From Halopenitus persicus (GTDB lineage: Archaea > Halobacteriota > Halobacteria > Halobacteriales > Haloferacaceae), in assembly GCF_002355635.1 (NCBI RefSeq), contig NZ_AP017558.1, forward strand, positions 248,001-312,000: a DNA stretch of 64,000 bases, in the 5' to 3' direction. The translations under genes were made by a program, and so were the position numbers. Below the pieces are notes generated by a model. The model made no database searches. It was not told where the DNA came from and worked only from the letters and a program-made list of their open reading frames with translations. Positions 9,901 through 18,578 of this stretch are shown piece by piece (position 1 is the stretch's first letter; the number at the start of each line of letters is the position of its first letter).

Positions 9901-10070
9901 TTGCCGCGGAAGTAGGTTTGGCCGTCGACGATGAAGTTGTCGTACGCGCGGAGGCGCGAGTACAACATCACTGCGAGGACGACGACGATCGCGGGGACGT
10001 GATACCACCGCTCGAAGAGATCGAGGACGGAGGAATCCCCGAGACCGTCGGAATCGGTCTGATCGCTCAT
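6912..10070 (-). CDS. aglB: Dolichyl-(phospho)oligosaccharide-protein glycotransferase AglB
   Basis: AglB is the STT3-type catalytic subunit that moves lipid-linked glycans to Asn in N-x-S/T sequons on the outer face of the membrane. The 1052-residue protein shows the first-loop acidic motif (GNDAWYHFRE, D58), the second DHH-type motif (FPDHH, D176) and the hallmark WWDYG at 630-634. About 13 hydrophobic segments precede a soluble C-terminal domain of about 450 residues that ends in a Thr/Asp-rich low-complexity tail (about 970-1040). The ATG at 10070 is followed by an acidic cytosolic N-terminus. The DUF368 gene follows after 6 bases. The GC-poor glycosyltransferase block starts divergently about 290 bases away. 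Confidence 0.97.
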   Translation of the reverse strand: MSDQTDSDGLGDSSVLDLFERWYHVPAIVVVLAVMLYSRLRAYDNFIVDGQTYFRGNDAWYHFRETSYLLEHWPSTLSYEVWSGFPYGVDAGHFGTLWDHLIAIFAIVSSPITGGGEEGLMQAMLVIAPIVGTAVAIPVYFIARRFVDRLSAVVAVAVLGLLPGTFFSQTLVGFPDHHAGEVFFSTLAVLAFFVALGVAERDKPVWELVVDQDWEALKRPVGVAAAAGLAIALYMATWQPGVMLVGFTGIFLVIKITSDVVHGDSPEPIAFVGTVSMAAAGLLMVVPLDSLSFETTAYSLLQVVLPLGAAAGSAFLAFLARQWNARDIDPRAYPAAVGGLIAASIGVLAVAVPAAWNTIATNLLRTIAFSTAAATRTISEAQPPLMQSDFAPFVLSQYGFAFFFALIAILVVLARPLIRSDDTRETGYVVAAAAVIGSVYVIPGVYDAIGGLVGLSWQVVGLALATAFLVGATYLARYDAEELYFVVWGLFILSMAFTQGRFNYYLAVVVAVGAGYGFQLVLGALDVRGKSVLEAADSVQGWQVMILGAVVLVLFAPLVAMVTPVWAAGANTGPGSVVEWDESLQWMNEETPHPGELEGHDNALEYQGTYERPADGDFEYPEGAYGVQSWWDYGHWITTRAHRIPNANPFQQNARRAANFLLAPSEERAQSVLADQSTEGEHTRYVMVDWQMVHPSSKFTAPVTFYDDGNATQRDFLGAIYRPTQQGGFRVATQTREQRYYESLMVRLYEYHGSAKEPEPIVLNWDETPVEAADGSRTTIRTVPQAEGEPVAQAFGSMAEAESFVENRSGTAQIGGIGSMPLERVEALEHYRLVHATESNASQAFNTQLRTTRANWVKTFEKVPGATIEGSGAEPGQEVEAAVEMTYPHSNETFIYRQFAIADENGEFSFHVPYSTTGYDEYGPENGYTNVSVRATGPYQVGTAPTASNGSLTYNTGTVTVTEGQVVGENDSAATVELEEESLLGGDDGNATDNDTASDDSTATDGSNTTDGGSTNSTGDGTTDDGTTNAIAPAVIATGADPATAVSGTATP

Positions 10071-10358
10071 TGTGGGTTTCGACTCGGAAAACGCGCATAA
10101 GGCTTGTCATCTACGCTCTCGAACCTAATTTTCGGCGCATGATTGATCGACCCCCAGATTCCGTATACTCGTCCGGATCAGTACTCATTCCGGCAAAATT
10201 CGTTGTAACGATCGCCTCTGTTAGTCATCTGATGTGTGGGAGTCGAAACTTTGATGTCAAAATCGGATATCATCTTAGCGACATCACTCATTGATTCGAT
10301 GCAGGCACAATATGTTCGAACGATACAAATATGTAGAATCTCCTTGATAGTCCGTTGG

Positions 10359-11495
10359 ATGTCTACAGATCTTTCAAATCTCTCAATCGCTGTCGTCCAC
10401 GAACATTACTACGAGCGGGGCGGTGCCGAGTACGTCGCAGAGACTATCGCTCGTACGTTCGACGCCCCAATCTATACTGGGTTCGTCAACGAGGAAGCTC
10501 TCCCACCCGAAGCGGAGCGCGAAGAGTTGGAATTTGTCGATTTGTTCGGTGAGCGGTATATAGCACCGTTGGTTCGTCGATTCTCTTGGCTTCGCGATTT
10601 TTACTACCAATTCGCGTGGCAACGTCTTCCCGAACTGACAGAGTACGATGTCATCATACAGAGCGGCAATAATCCGGGCTGGTATGTTCCTCCAGAAGAA
10701 CAGACGGTCGTAAAGTACGTCCATACGACGCCACGAACCGCCTATGATCTATTTCATCAGCGTGCAGACAGCTTCGTGACGAAGCTATATGCTTACGCAT
10801 CCCGCGTTTTGTACAACCCGAACATCCCCTATCCCGATATTTATGTCGCAAACAGCGAGTTGGTCGCACGACGGCTCACTCGATACTGGGGCGTCGAGAA
10901 CCCGGAAGTTGTCTATCCGCCGACCGAGATACAGTCGTACACGAGTGGAGAACACAGAGACTTCTATCTGAGTTTCTCGCGACTGACCGCCGACAAGCGT
11001 TTCGATGAGATTATCGGAGCGTTTCGACATCACCCCGATAAACACCTCGTCATCGGGGGTTCCGGGCCGAAGGAGCAGGAACTCAAATCACTCGCTGAAG
11101 ATATGGACAACGTCGAATTCCGTGGATATCTCGAGGAGAGCGAGAAGCGGGAACTCCTCGGTTCGGCGAACGCACTCGTCTACGCGGCCGTCAACGAGGA
11201 CTTCGGGATGGTCCCAATCGAAGCCTACGCGAGTGGCACGCCCGTCATTGGAGTACGCGACGGCTACACAAAGTACCAGATTCGCGACGGCGTGACGGGC
11301 ATCCTCTACGAGCGTGGAGTATCGTCACTAGCCGACGCTATCGAACAGTTCGACTCGGAAGGGGTGGAGGCTTCTGCGGAAGAACTGGTACAAGTTTCCC
11401 GAACGTATGGTCTCGAAAACTTCCGTGAGTCAATTCGAGAAACCGTCGAACGGGCCGTGGAGCAGTCCCGAATCGACGCAGGTCCGAAGATATGA
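10359..11495 (+). CDS. GT4-family glycosyltransferase
   Basis: This is a soluble GT-B enzyme of 378 residues. The N-terminal acceptor domain begins LSIAVVHEHYYERGGAEYV, with the Gly-rich loop typical of GT4. The donor-binding half carries GGSGPKEQEL and the E-x7-E element in EDFGMVPIEAYASG. The open frame extends to a GTG at 10236, but the ATG at 10359 gives the expected start immediately before the first beta strand. The stop overlaps the next gene (ATGA). It probably adds a hexose to the lipid-linked glycan used by AglB, encoded divergently. Sugar specificity cannot be read from the sequence. Confidence 0.88.
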   Translation: MSTDLSNLSIAVVHEHYYERGGAEYVAETIARTFDAPIYTGFVNEEALPPEAEREELEFVDLFGERYIAPLVRRFSWLRDFYYQFAWQRLPELTEYDVIIQSGNNPGWYVPPEEQTVVKYVHTTPRTAYDLFHQRADSFVTKLYAYASRVLYNPNIPYPDIYVANSELVARRLTRYWGVENPEVVYPPTEIQSYTSGEHRDFYLSFSRLTADKRFDEIIGAFRHHPDKHLVIGGSGPKEQELKSLAEDMDNVEFRGYLEESEKRELLGSANALVYAAVNEDFGMVPIEAYASGTPVIGVRDGYTKYQIRDGVTGILYERGVSSLADAIEQFDSEGVEASAEELVQVSRTYGLENFRESIRETVERAVEQSRIDAGPKI

Positions 11496-12604
11496 GTGAT
11501 AATTCGTTGCACGTCGCGCTCGTTACCCCATGGAATACTGGCGGTGGCATCGCGAACTACAGTGAACGCCTCCGAGACGGACTGGAATCCGTAGGCGTCA
11601 AGGTATCTGTCGTTCCGATACGCTACCCGGCGACTATGAACCCAATCAGGTTCGACGAGGCGTTCCAGTCGATTCCTTACGACGCCGACGTGATCCACGT
11701 CCAGTACGAAGCGGGCGTGTTCGGTCACTTCGGCGTGAGCGGTGTTTGCACTCCGTCGTTCTACGCACGGCTCGCGCGGCGCGACGAAGCCGTCGTAACG
11801 ACGCTCCACGAAGTTCATCGCTCGTACCCCTCACAGGGTACCGTTGGCAACACCATCCTCATCAGTCGCGATTGGGGGGTCGAGCGACTCGTGCTCACGG
11901 TGTCGGATACAGTCGTTGTTCACACCGACGACGCAATCGACATTCTTCGGGAACGGCACGGCAACCGTGATTCGATTCGGAAACTTCGACATCCAGTCGA
12001 CGACCCAGTCGCACTACCGCTCAACCGATCGACGGCCAGAGAGAAGATGAGCGTGACAGCAAACACCGTGTTGTCGACACTCGGGTGGGTGGAATCGAAG
12101 AAACGATACGAGGACGTGATCCGCGCACTACCGGAACTCAGGGACACGACGTACCTTATCGCGGGGGAGCCGCGTCACGACGCCGACGAAGAAGTCCTCG
12201 ACGAGACGTTCAAGTTAGCCAAGCTACTCGATGTCCGTGACCGCGTTCAGCACGTGGGCTACGTCGCCGACGAAGACCTCCCCGCGTTGTTCGGAGCAAC
12301 TGACCTCGCAGTCGCTCCTTACGAGCAAGTCACACAGAGTGGTGCGGTGAACACCGCACTTGCCTACCGCTGCCCGGTTCTAGCCACCGCACTACCCGCG
12401 TTCGAAGAGCTCGCTGCCGACTACGACTGCGTCCAAACCTACGACGAAACGGACGATATTACGAACCACATACGGGACGCAGTCGGTGACGAGACCAGAG
12501 ACCGATTGCGCGAGTCTACGAAGCGGTATGTAAACACTGAAACGTGGACCGCCTTCGCTGCCGAAACAGAATCATTGTACGCTATGATGATCAATTCTCA
12601 CTGA
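11492..12604 (+). CDS. GT4-family glycosyltransferase
   Basis: This 370-residue GT-B protein begins HVALVTPWNTGGGIANYSE, a classic GT4 acceptor-site start. In the C-terminal half the donor site is divergent: the usual E-x7-E is replaced by APYEQVTQSGAVNTALAY. That pattern is seen in GT4 members in which only the first Glu is kept. It is coupled to the preceding GT4 gene by a 4-base overlap and followed by another GT4 gene after 74 bases, so the three form one glycan-assembly cluster. Donor and acceptor are unknown. Confidence 0.82.
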   Translation: MSDNSLHVALVTPWNTGGGIANYSERLRDGLESVGVKVSVVPIRYPATMNPIRFDEAFQSIPYDADVIHVQYEAGVFGHFGVSGVCTPSFYARLARRDEAVVTTLHEVHRSYPSQGTVGNTILISRDWGVERLVLTVSDTVVVHTDDAIDILRERHGNRDSIRKLRHPVDDPVALPLNRSTAREKMSVTANTVLSTLGWVESKKRYEDVIRALPELRDTTYLIAGEPRHDADEEVLDETFKLAKLLDVRDRVQHVGYVADEDLPALFGATDLAVAPYEQVTQSGAVNTALAYRCPVLATALPAFEELAADYDCVQTYDETDDITNHIRDAVGDETRDRLRESTKRYVNTETWTAFAAETESLYAMMINSH

Positions 12605-12678
12605 GGATCCGAATTCCTCACAGTGACCAATTTAATGTGTTCGCCATCTTCAACGTAGCCCCACGGTAATCATTTGTT

Positions 12679-13704
12679 ATGTCCTCTGTTTACGTACTAC
12701 GACAGTATCCAGCCGGTAGCCACGACGTGCCTATTCGTCGTGCAGCAGAAAGCATTGGGCTCAATGTGGAGACACACGAGTACGATCTCGACTCGAACTT
12801 CGACGGTATAATCGGAAATCTACAATTCCTCGGAGACGCCCTCCTGTGGTCACGCGACGAGCGAATCGTCCTCGGCGCCGAGCCGTTCGATCCACGTGTT
12901 CCGCTCTTCCAGTGGCTCGCCGATCGTCACGACGTTGTCCTCCACACTAGTTGGCCATACTGGAAAACCGACTTCATACCGCAACCACCACGATTCAACT
13001 GGCAACGACGACGTTGGCGATCTTTCCTCGATGATATCCGCGTCGTCGGTGTGACAGAGGCGGCGACCAAATCAGCTCGGGCGGCTGGAGCGAGCGACGC
13101 CGTCAACATCCCACACGCGGTCGATACCGACATCTATACTCCTGACGCTAGCACTCACAGGCGCGACGACTTGATCGTCCTGTTCGTTGGTCAGCTGGAA
13201 CCACGCAAGGGCGTCAGAGAGCTTATTGACGTGATCCGGACGTGGAATGGACCGCCGGCCAGATTCTGGTTTGTCGGTGACGGTCCGCTCACCGGAAATA
13301 TTCGGACTCTCGCGCATAACAAGGACAACGTAGAGTACTTCGGATACGTCTCTGAGGACGCTCAACTTGCGGATATCTATGCGAGTGCGGACGTTCTCAC
13401 GCTACCTTCCTACCGGATCGACGACTGGGAAGAACTATTCGGTATCGTAGTCATCGAAGCATTCGCGTGCGGTCTTCCGGTGGTCGCGACTGACTGCGTC
13501 GGTCCGGCAGAAATAATTGACGAAGGTGAGACAGGGTACGTCGTCGGTCAACATAACACCGCGGCTCTCGAATCTCGCCTTAGCGAACTTCTCAGTTCAC
13601 CTGACGACCGTGCTCAAATGAGTAAGCGGGCTCGAGAAGTCGCTGTCGAGCGGTACGACGACGATGAGGTATCTCGCCGATGGAAACGAGTACTCGGTCT
13701 GTAG
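12679..13704 (+). CDS. GT4-family glycosyltransferase
   Basis: This GT-B glycosyltransferase of 341 residues has a clear C-terminal Rossmann domain (LIVLFVGQLEPRKGVRELI) and the donor motif EELFGIVVIEAFACGLPVVA with its E-x7-E. The N-terminal domain is shorter than in the two upstream GT4 enzymes. It is the last rightward gene of the cluster and is convergent with the sulfatase gene. GC is lower than in the aglB block, which fits acquisition as part of a variable glycan locus. Confidence 0.85.
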   Translation: MSSVYVLRQYPAGSHDVPIRRAAESIGLNVETHEYDLDSNFDGIIGNLQFLGDALLWSRDERIVLGAEPFDPRVPLFQWLADRHDVVLHTSWPYWKTDFIPQPPRFNWQRRRWRSFLDDIRVVGVTEAATKSARAAGASDAVNIPHAVDTDIYTPDASTHRRDDLIVLFVGQLEPRKGVRELIDVIRTWNGPPARFWFVGDGPLTGNIRTLAHNKDNVEYFGYVSEDAQLADIYASADVLTLPSYRIDDWEELFGIVVIEAFACGLPVVATDCVGPAEIIDEGETGYVVGQHNTAALESRLSELLSSPDDRAQMSKRAREVAVERYDDDEVSRRWKRVLGL

Positions 13705-13746
13705 TCCGTCAATCACAGGCCTAAGGGGTGAGTACTATATCTGTCT

Positions 13747-15225
13747 TCACTCTATGTAACCAAGTTCGCGAAGTCGTTCCTGAACCGCCTCGCTTTGCTC
13801 AGTTCTCTCCTCGCCTGCGCTGCCAGCCCGATACGCGTCGTGGTTCTCTCTCGGAGTCCCCACCATCGTTTCGAGGCGTTTCTTGTATGCTTCGACCACG
13901 TTCTGCTTGTCGGCTGCGAGGTCGGTAATCTCCCAGAAATCTGTCTGCATATCGTAGAGTTCGACCCGATCTGTCGCATCCCAAATGAGTTTGTAGGTAT
14001 CGTCGACGAGCGCGACCTGATAGCTCGCCCACTCAGTCTCGCTGACGCCTTCAAACACCTCCCAAGGCTCATACGACAACTGCGTATCTATCCCGTAGTA
14101 TTCGACGATCGCCTCACCGCTGGGTGAAAGCGTCTTTTCATCTCCCTCCGCTACCGACTGGAGATGAGAGCAGAGCTGGCGGAGCTCCGCGACCTCACCC
14201 TCAACTTCAACGTTTGTCCACGGATAGTCGATAATAAGTGGGACGTGACAGACATCGTTGTATACGCGACCTTGGTGGCCCCAAAGATCCGCATTTCCGA
14301 AGAAGTCGCCGTGGTCAGATAGAATAAGTAGCACCGTATCGTTACGGACTCCCTCGTCCCGGAGGAACACGTCGAACTCTCGAAGTTGGTCATCGAGGTA
14401 CCGTATCTCCGCGTCATACAGCGCCTGCAGGATGATTCGGTCGCGATCCGTTATCTCGTCTAACCCGAAGCACGCACGCACTGACGAGTAGTCCAGAGCG
14501 TTCCGTATCTCGTCGAAGGATACGTCATCCGGCATAAACTCACGAATGTATCCGCGTGGCGGCCGGTACGGATCGTGTGTCTCTACGAAATTGGCGAATA
14601 TGAAGAATGGTTCGTCCGCACTACGAACAATATCCCGTGCACTATCAAGCGCGGTACTCGCGCCGTCGTCCTGCCAGTATCCGTAATCCTTCCGCAGTTT
14701 CCGATACAACTGCGCGGCGCCGTTCACGAGACTCTTCGGCGACGGGTGGTGTGCTACAGTCTTCAAGAAGTACGTGTACTTCTCGCGTTCCGAATCGAAT
14801 CCCTCCTTGTTCGCCTTCTCGGCCATTTGCTCGGCTACTGGATCCTCGTCGAACGGAAGGTCCCGTGAGGAAACGAACGGCACGTCTACGCTGTCGAACG
14901 CATCTGCCACCCCGAAATCACCGGATACAAGATGTGTTGACACCGCGTGTGTCGAGTATCCACGGTCATTCAAACCCTCGACGAGCGTGTTCTCTGTGAT
15001 TCGCTTGTTCCAGTCGACCGCCCCGTGATCGCTGGGATACTGGCCCGTGAATATCGACCCGTACGACGGAAGACTGTAGATAGAGTTCGCGAACGCGCGG
15101 TCGTACCGGACACCGCTATCGGCGAGTGAGTCTATGAAAGGGCTCGTCTCACGGTCGTACCCATAACAAGAAAGATTCGATGCCCTCGCCGTGTCCAAGA
15201 GGATGAAAACGATGTTTGGTTTCAT
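13747..15225 (-). CDS. Sulfatase-family (alkaline phosphatase superfamily) protein with altered active-site motif
   Basis: The N-terminus (KPNIVFILLDTARASNLSCYGY) contains the first metal-ligand Asp (D11). The nucleophile region reads S-L-P-S-Y (51-55) followed by GSIFTGQYP. Type I sulfatases have C/S-x-P-x-R there, so the Arg is replaced by Tyr and no formylglycine Cys is present. A later LSDHGDFFG supplies further metal ligands. The enzyme may be a phosphodiesterase or transferase rather than a sulfatase. Length is 492 residues. The start is the ATG at 15225; an in-frame TTG lies 9 bases upstream. The C-terminus RLRELGYIE matches the ends of several other proteins in this window. It probably modifies surface glycan. 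Confidence 0.85.
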   Translation of the reverse strand: MKPNIVFILLDTARASNLSCYGYDRETSPFIDSLADSGVRYDRAFANSIYSLPSYGSIFTGQYPSDHGAVDWNKRITENTLVEGLNDRGYSTHAVSTHLVSGDFGVADAFDSVDVPFVSSRDLPFDEDPVAEQMAEKANKEGFDSEREKYTYFLKTVAHHPSPKSLVNGAAQLYRKLRKDYGYWQDDGASTALDSARDIVRSADEPFFIFANFVETHDPYRPPRGYIREFMPDDVSFDEIRNALDYSSVRACFGLDEITDRDRIILQALYDAEIRYLDDQLREFDVFLRDEGVRNDTVLLILSDHGDFFGNADLWGHQGRVYNDVCHVPLIIDYPWTNVEVEGEVAELRQLCSHLQSVAEGDEKTLSPSGEAIVEYYGIDTQLSYEPWEVFEGVSETEWASYQVALVDDTYKLIWDATDRVELYDMQTDFWEITDLAADKQNVVEAYKKRLETMVGTPRENHDAYRAGSAGEERTEQSEAVQERLRELGYIE

Positions 15226-15293
15226 TAATTTCAATAGTAAACGTCAAGTTATTCAACGCTTCGACCATCATATTGAGTTACGGGTGGAAAGTG

Positions 15294-15372
15294 AGGCGTG
15301 TGATTTCTGGCATAGGCACCAAGAAATTACTCCGCCTCACCCTTCATTCTTAACTAAACACGACCCGCGTTC
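15294..15372 (-). repeat. Solo terminus of an IS6-type element
   Basis: Read on the minus strand, this stretch begins GTCGTGTTTAGTTAAG, close to the end of the complete IS6-type element at 43087 (CGTCGTGTTAAGTTAAG). An inverted repeat (GTGAGGCG...CGCCTCAC) follows with CCTATG in its loop, matching the 5' end of the decayed IS6 copy at 50.9 kb. No transposase remains. It sits in the promoter region between the sulfatase-like gene and the methyltransferase and could affect their expression. Confidence 0.5.
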
Positions 15373-15413
15373 ACTCTCAGGATTTATGTGACCGTAGCCG
15401 GTCTTTAGTGGCA

Positions 15414-15956
15414 ATGGTAGAGGAGAGGATCTTAGAAATCGGTGCAGGACAATCACCGGATTCTCGCGCGACAGAAACATTAGACATTCGGGATGATCTC
15501 GAACACATCGACTACAGTGGTATCGATATCGGAGCCGACGAGTGGCCTGTCGGTAATGATTCAATCGATATGGTGATTGCGAATCATGTCGTTGAGCACG
15601 TATCACCGGAGTCGATCGGACACATCTTTGAGGAAGTTGATCGTGTCGTGCAAAAAGGTGGACGATTCCACGTTATTGTACCACATACTGGAACTTGGCA
15701 GGCGGCGACGGATCCTACCCATCAAGGTACCGGCGGATGGACACCTGATATTGTCGAGTATTTCACAGGAAATCTCGAGGAATATTTTCCTAAGTTAAAG
15801 TGGAATGTTAGTGCCAAGGCAAATCTGTCGTTTCCGCTGTTCCTGCGGGAACGACTCCGCCTGCACTTCACGATATCGAGCGGATCCATCTCGAGCGAAA
15901 TCGTGAAGATTCCATTTGTTAGCGGCGAAGTGGAATTCTGGGCAACAATCCAGTAG
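15414..15956 (+). CDS. Class I SAM-dependent methyltransferase
   Basis: This is a small Rossmann methyltransferase of 180 residues. Motif I is ILEIGAGQSP, the acidic strand follows (ETLDIRD), and the post-II region DMVIANHVVEHV is typical of the Methyltransf_11 type. The C-terminus (about 120-180) is short and hydrophobic and lacks a second domain. An in-frame GTG at 15408 precedes the chosen ATG at 15414. The gene is isolated between oppositely oriented genes in the glycosylation block, so O-methylation of a sugar is the likely role. Methylated glycans are known in haloarchaea. Confidence 0.8.
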   Translation: MVEERILEIGAGQSPDSRATETLDIRDDLEHIDYSGIDIGADEWPVGNDSIDMVIANHVVEHVSPESIGHIFEEVDRVVQKGGRFHVIVPHTGTWQAATDPTHQGTGGWTPDIVEYFTGNLEEYFPKLKWNVSAKANLSFPLFLRERLRLHFTISSGSISSEIVKIPFVSGEVEFWATIQ

Positions 15957-16040
15957 TTGCGGACGTTGGTCATATCTCTATCGCATATATGTGTAGTTCA
16001 ATACCATCAATATGAGCGTGGGGTACGTACAACAGGAGAG

Positions 16041-17183
16041 TTACTCGAACGCCTCCCGCAGCTCGGAGTCGACCTCCCACGTGCCGTCAGTCTTCCCACG
16101 CAGCAGTTCGACACTTGCCCGCAGCAGTGACACCTGTGTGTCGGAGATTGAGTAAAACGGCTGGAACGGCCCAAGTCTGTCGCTTTGGCCGAGGTACGCG
16201 AACACACACACAGCGGCAGGAAACGCGACCCCCACGACGCCGAACACTGATATGGCAGCTCCAATCCCGATCACGAGCGTCGCGGCGAGCAGCCAGGGTG
16301 AGACGATCATAAACCACCAGTTGAACGGGAGCACGACCTGCCCATATTTCCCGTACTTCCCGAGCGCATCGCGGTGCTGGACTAGTAGCCGAATCAGGCC
16401 CATCCCACGCCGATCCTTCTGCTTACGACGTTTCACGAAGTCCGAGAAGCTGGCTTCCATATACGTCACAGCGGGATCGAAAACCACGCGCCCACCCTGC
16501 CGGCGAATTTTCAGCGCGAGCTCGGTGTCGTCGGCCAGCGAGTTCGGGTCAATAGGAAGTAGAGCATCGTTCTTAAATGCGGAGAACGGGCCGTGGAAGA
16601 TGAGAGTCGAGTCCAAATGAGACTCCAATTGCTGGATATGGCTCTGTACGCCTCGATAGCCAGATTCGACCTCGCTGCCGCCGAGCACTTCGACGTTCCG
16701 TCCAGTCACTGCATTGATATCATCATCGGCGAGATTCGCTGCGGCCTCTCGCAGTACATCCGGCGGAAGCTTCGAGTCGCAATCCGTCTTTACAACCACC
16801 TCCTTCGACGCGGCCGCGTAGGCGTCGTTGAGCGCTGGCGCGAGGCCACGGCGCTTGTCCTCCTCCAGCAACACCAACTCTGGCGCATCTAAGTCCTCGA
16901 AGTACTCCCGAATGATCCCCCGGGTGTCGTCTGTCGAGGAGTCGACGACCACCAGCTCCACTTTCTCCATCGGGTAGTCAAGTTTCAGAAGATCATCGAG
17001 TTTCGTTTCGACGATCTGTGCCTCGTTGTACGTCGGGAGGACAATACTCACGTCTGGCTCCCAGTCCTGCTTGTCCGCGGGTGACCCCGCCGGTTGAACC
17101 CACGCGTACAGCGCGAGGTAGCCCACGTAGGGTGTGGTAGTCACCACGAGGAGCGCGAGCGCAGCTACTACGAGCGCGTTCAT
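16041..17183 (-). CDS. Membrane-bound GT2 glycosyltransferase
   Basis: This 380-residue processive-type GT2 has one N-terminal membrane helix (ALVVAALALLVVTTTPYVG) and C-terminal helices around residues 285-335. The GT-A core has VSIVLPTYNEA, the DxD-like VKTDCDSKLPP, an acidic acceptor site (LADDTELALKIRRQGG) and QKDRRGMG, a variant of QxxRW. That is the layout of cellulose/hyaluronan-synthase-like enzymes, here in a compact form. The frame extends to 17267, but the ATG at 17183 starts exactly at the membrane helix. It probably adds sugars at the cytosolic face of the membrane. Confidence 0.88.
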   Translation of the reverse strand: MNALVVAALALLVVTTTPYVGYLALYAWVQPAGSPADKQDWEPDVSIVLPTYNEAQIVETKLDDLLKLDYPMEKVELVVVDSSTDDTRGIIREYFEDLDAPELVLLEEDKRRGLAPALNDAYAAASKEVVVKTDCDSKLPPDVLREAAANLADDDINAVTGRNVEVLGGSEVESGYRGVQSHIQQLESHLDSTLIFHGPFSAFKNDALLPIDPNSLADDTELALKIRRQGGRVVFDPAVTYMEASFSDFVKRRKQKDRRGMGLIRLLVQHRDALGKYGKYGQVVLPFNWWFMIVSPWLLAATLVIGIGAAISVFGVVGVAFPAAVCVFAYLGQSDRLGPFQPFYSISDTQVSLLRASVELLRGKTDGTWEVDSELREAFE

Positions 17184-17609
17184 ACGGCAGCAATAGACAC
17201 GTCGAGGTAAAAATCCCTCCGGCACCGGTCCGAAGCCAAACCGTTTGTGCTCCTCCATCCACGTCATATTGACCGACTACGAGAGCGTGTCCGCGTTCGT
17301 GCCACACAAACGAGGCCGTCAAGATCACCAACTGAGACAGGTCTCTACGACGCCAGCATCCAATATGTTTTCGCCGTTGACGGAACATCATCGCACGTCC
17401 ACCGCGAACAGCGCCAGCGAATCGATGCCATCCGCGGGATTGACTCACTTGGACTTGCCCGCCGGCCACTCACCACTCGAGTCCAGTTCGACTGAGTCGA
17501 AGCTCGGAATAGCATCGCGATCGTGGTATCGACGAAGTGTGCTCGTGATCGTAGCCAGTAGCCAATTCGAACCGAAGCGATAATCCTCTTCCCTTGATGA
17601 CCAACATCT
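17184..17609 (+). other. Gene-free stretch
   Basis: These 426 bases lie between two divergently transcribed genes (membrane GT2 and epimerase). I see no credible coding frame; the open frames here have poor composition. It presumably holds both promoters. GC changes in this interval from the lower-GC block on the left to the high-GC block on the right. Confidence 0.5.
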
Positions 17610-18530
17610 ATGCAGAACCAGCGCGTCCTCGTCACGGGCGGCGCGGGCTTCATCGGGTCGAACCTCGCCAACCGTCTCGCCGAGAACAACGACGTGATCG
17701 CGGTCGACGACATCTACCTCGGCACCCCCGAGAACCTCGATTCCGACGTCGAGTTCGTCGAGGCTTCGGTCCTCGACGATGACTATCCCGCGGACGTCGA
17801 CGTCCTCTTCCACCTCGCCGCGCTCTCCTCGCGGAATATGCACGAGGAGAATCCCCAGCGCGGCTGCCGGGTCAACGTTGAGGGATTCGTCAACGCCGTC
17901 GAGCGCGCCCGCACGGAAGGGTGTGAGACCGTTGTCTACGCCTCCACCTCCTCGATCTACGGGAGCCGAACCGAGCCCTCGCCCGAGAGTATGGACGTCG
18001 AGGCAGAGACCGCCTATGAGGCCTCGAAACTCGCCCGCGAGCGCTACGCGGAGTACTACGCCAACCACCACGGGATGAATATGGCCGGCCTCCGGTTCTT
18101 CTCGGTCTACCAAGGCTTCGGCGGCAACGAGGCACACAAGGGCGAGTACGCAAACACGGTCGCGCAGTTCGCGGACGCCATCGCGAACGGCGAGACTCCG
18201 AAGCTGTTCGGCGACGGCACCCAGACGCGTGACTTCACGCACGTCTCGGACGTCGCTCGTGCCTGTGAGCTTGCGGCCGACCACGAGCTCACGGGGGTCT
18301 ACAACGTCGGCACAGAGGAGGCCTACTCGTTCAACGAGATGGTCGCGATGATCAACGACGCGCTGGGAACCGACATCGATCCGGAATACATCGAATGTCC
18401 CTTCGACGACTACGTTCACGACACGATGGCGGACTACTCGAAATTCCGCCAGGCCACCGGCTGGGAGCCCGAGATCGACTTCGAGGAGGGCGTCGGGTTG
18501 GTGTGTGAACCGTACCTGACCGAGGAGTGA
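17610..18530 (+). CDS. NAD-dependent sugar-nucleotide epimerase/dehydratase (copy 1)
   Basis: This is an extended short-chain dehydrogenase of 306 residues. The NAD-binding motif is VTGGAGFIGSN near the N-terminus, the catalytic triad comes from STSSIYG and YEASK (YxxxK), and the C-terminal substrate part contains GDGTQTRDFTHVSDV. Proteins of this type act as UDP-glucose/GlcNAc 4-epimerases or dehydratases; the exact reaction cannot be fixed here. A paralogue of identical length, about three quarters identical by eye, lies at 36963-37883 in the same orientation. The ATG at 17610 directly precedes the Rossmann fold. Confidence 0.9.
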   Translation: MQNQRVLVTGGAGFIGSNLANRLAENNDVIAVDDIYLGTPENLDSDVEFVEASVLDDDYPADVDVLFHLAALSSRNMHEENPQRGCRVNVEGFVNAVERARTEGCETVVYASTSSIYGSRTEPSPESMDVEAETAYEASKLARERYAEYYANHHGMNMAGLRFFSVYQGFGGNEAHKGEYANTVAQFADAIANGETPKLFGDGTQTRDFTHVSDVARACELAADHELTGVYNVGTEEAYSFNEMVAMINDALGTDIDPEYIECPFDDYVHDTMADYSKFRQATGWEPEIDFEEGVGLVCEPYLTEE

Positions 18531-18578
18531 GAGAACACGGTCGCGATCGACCGTCCTCGATCGTCGAAGAAACGCCGA

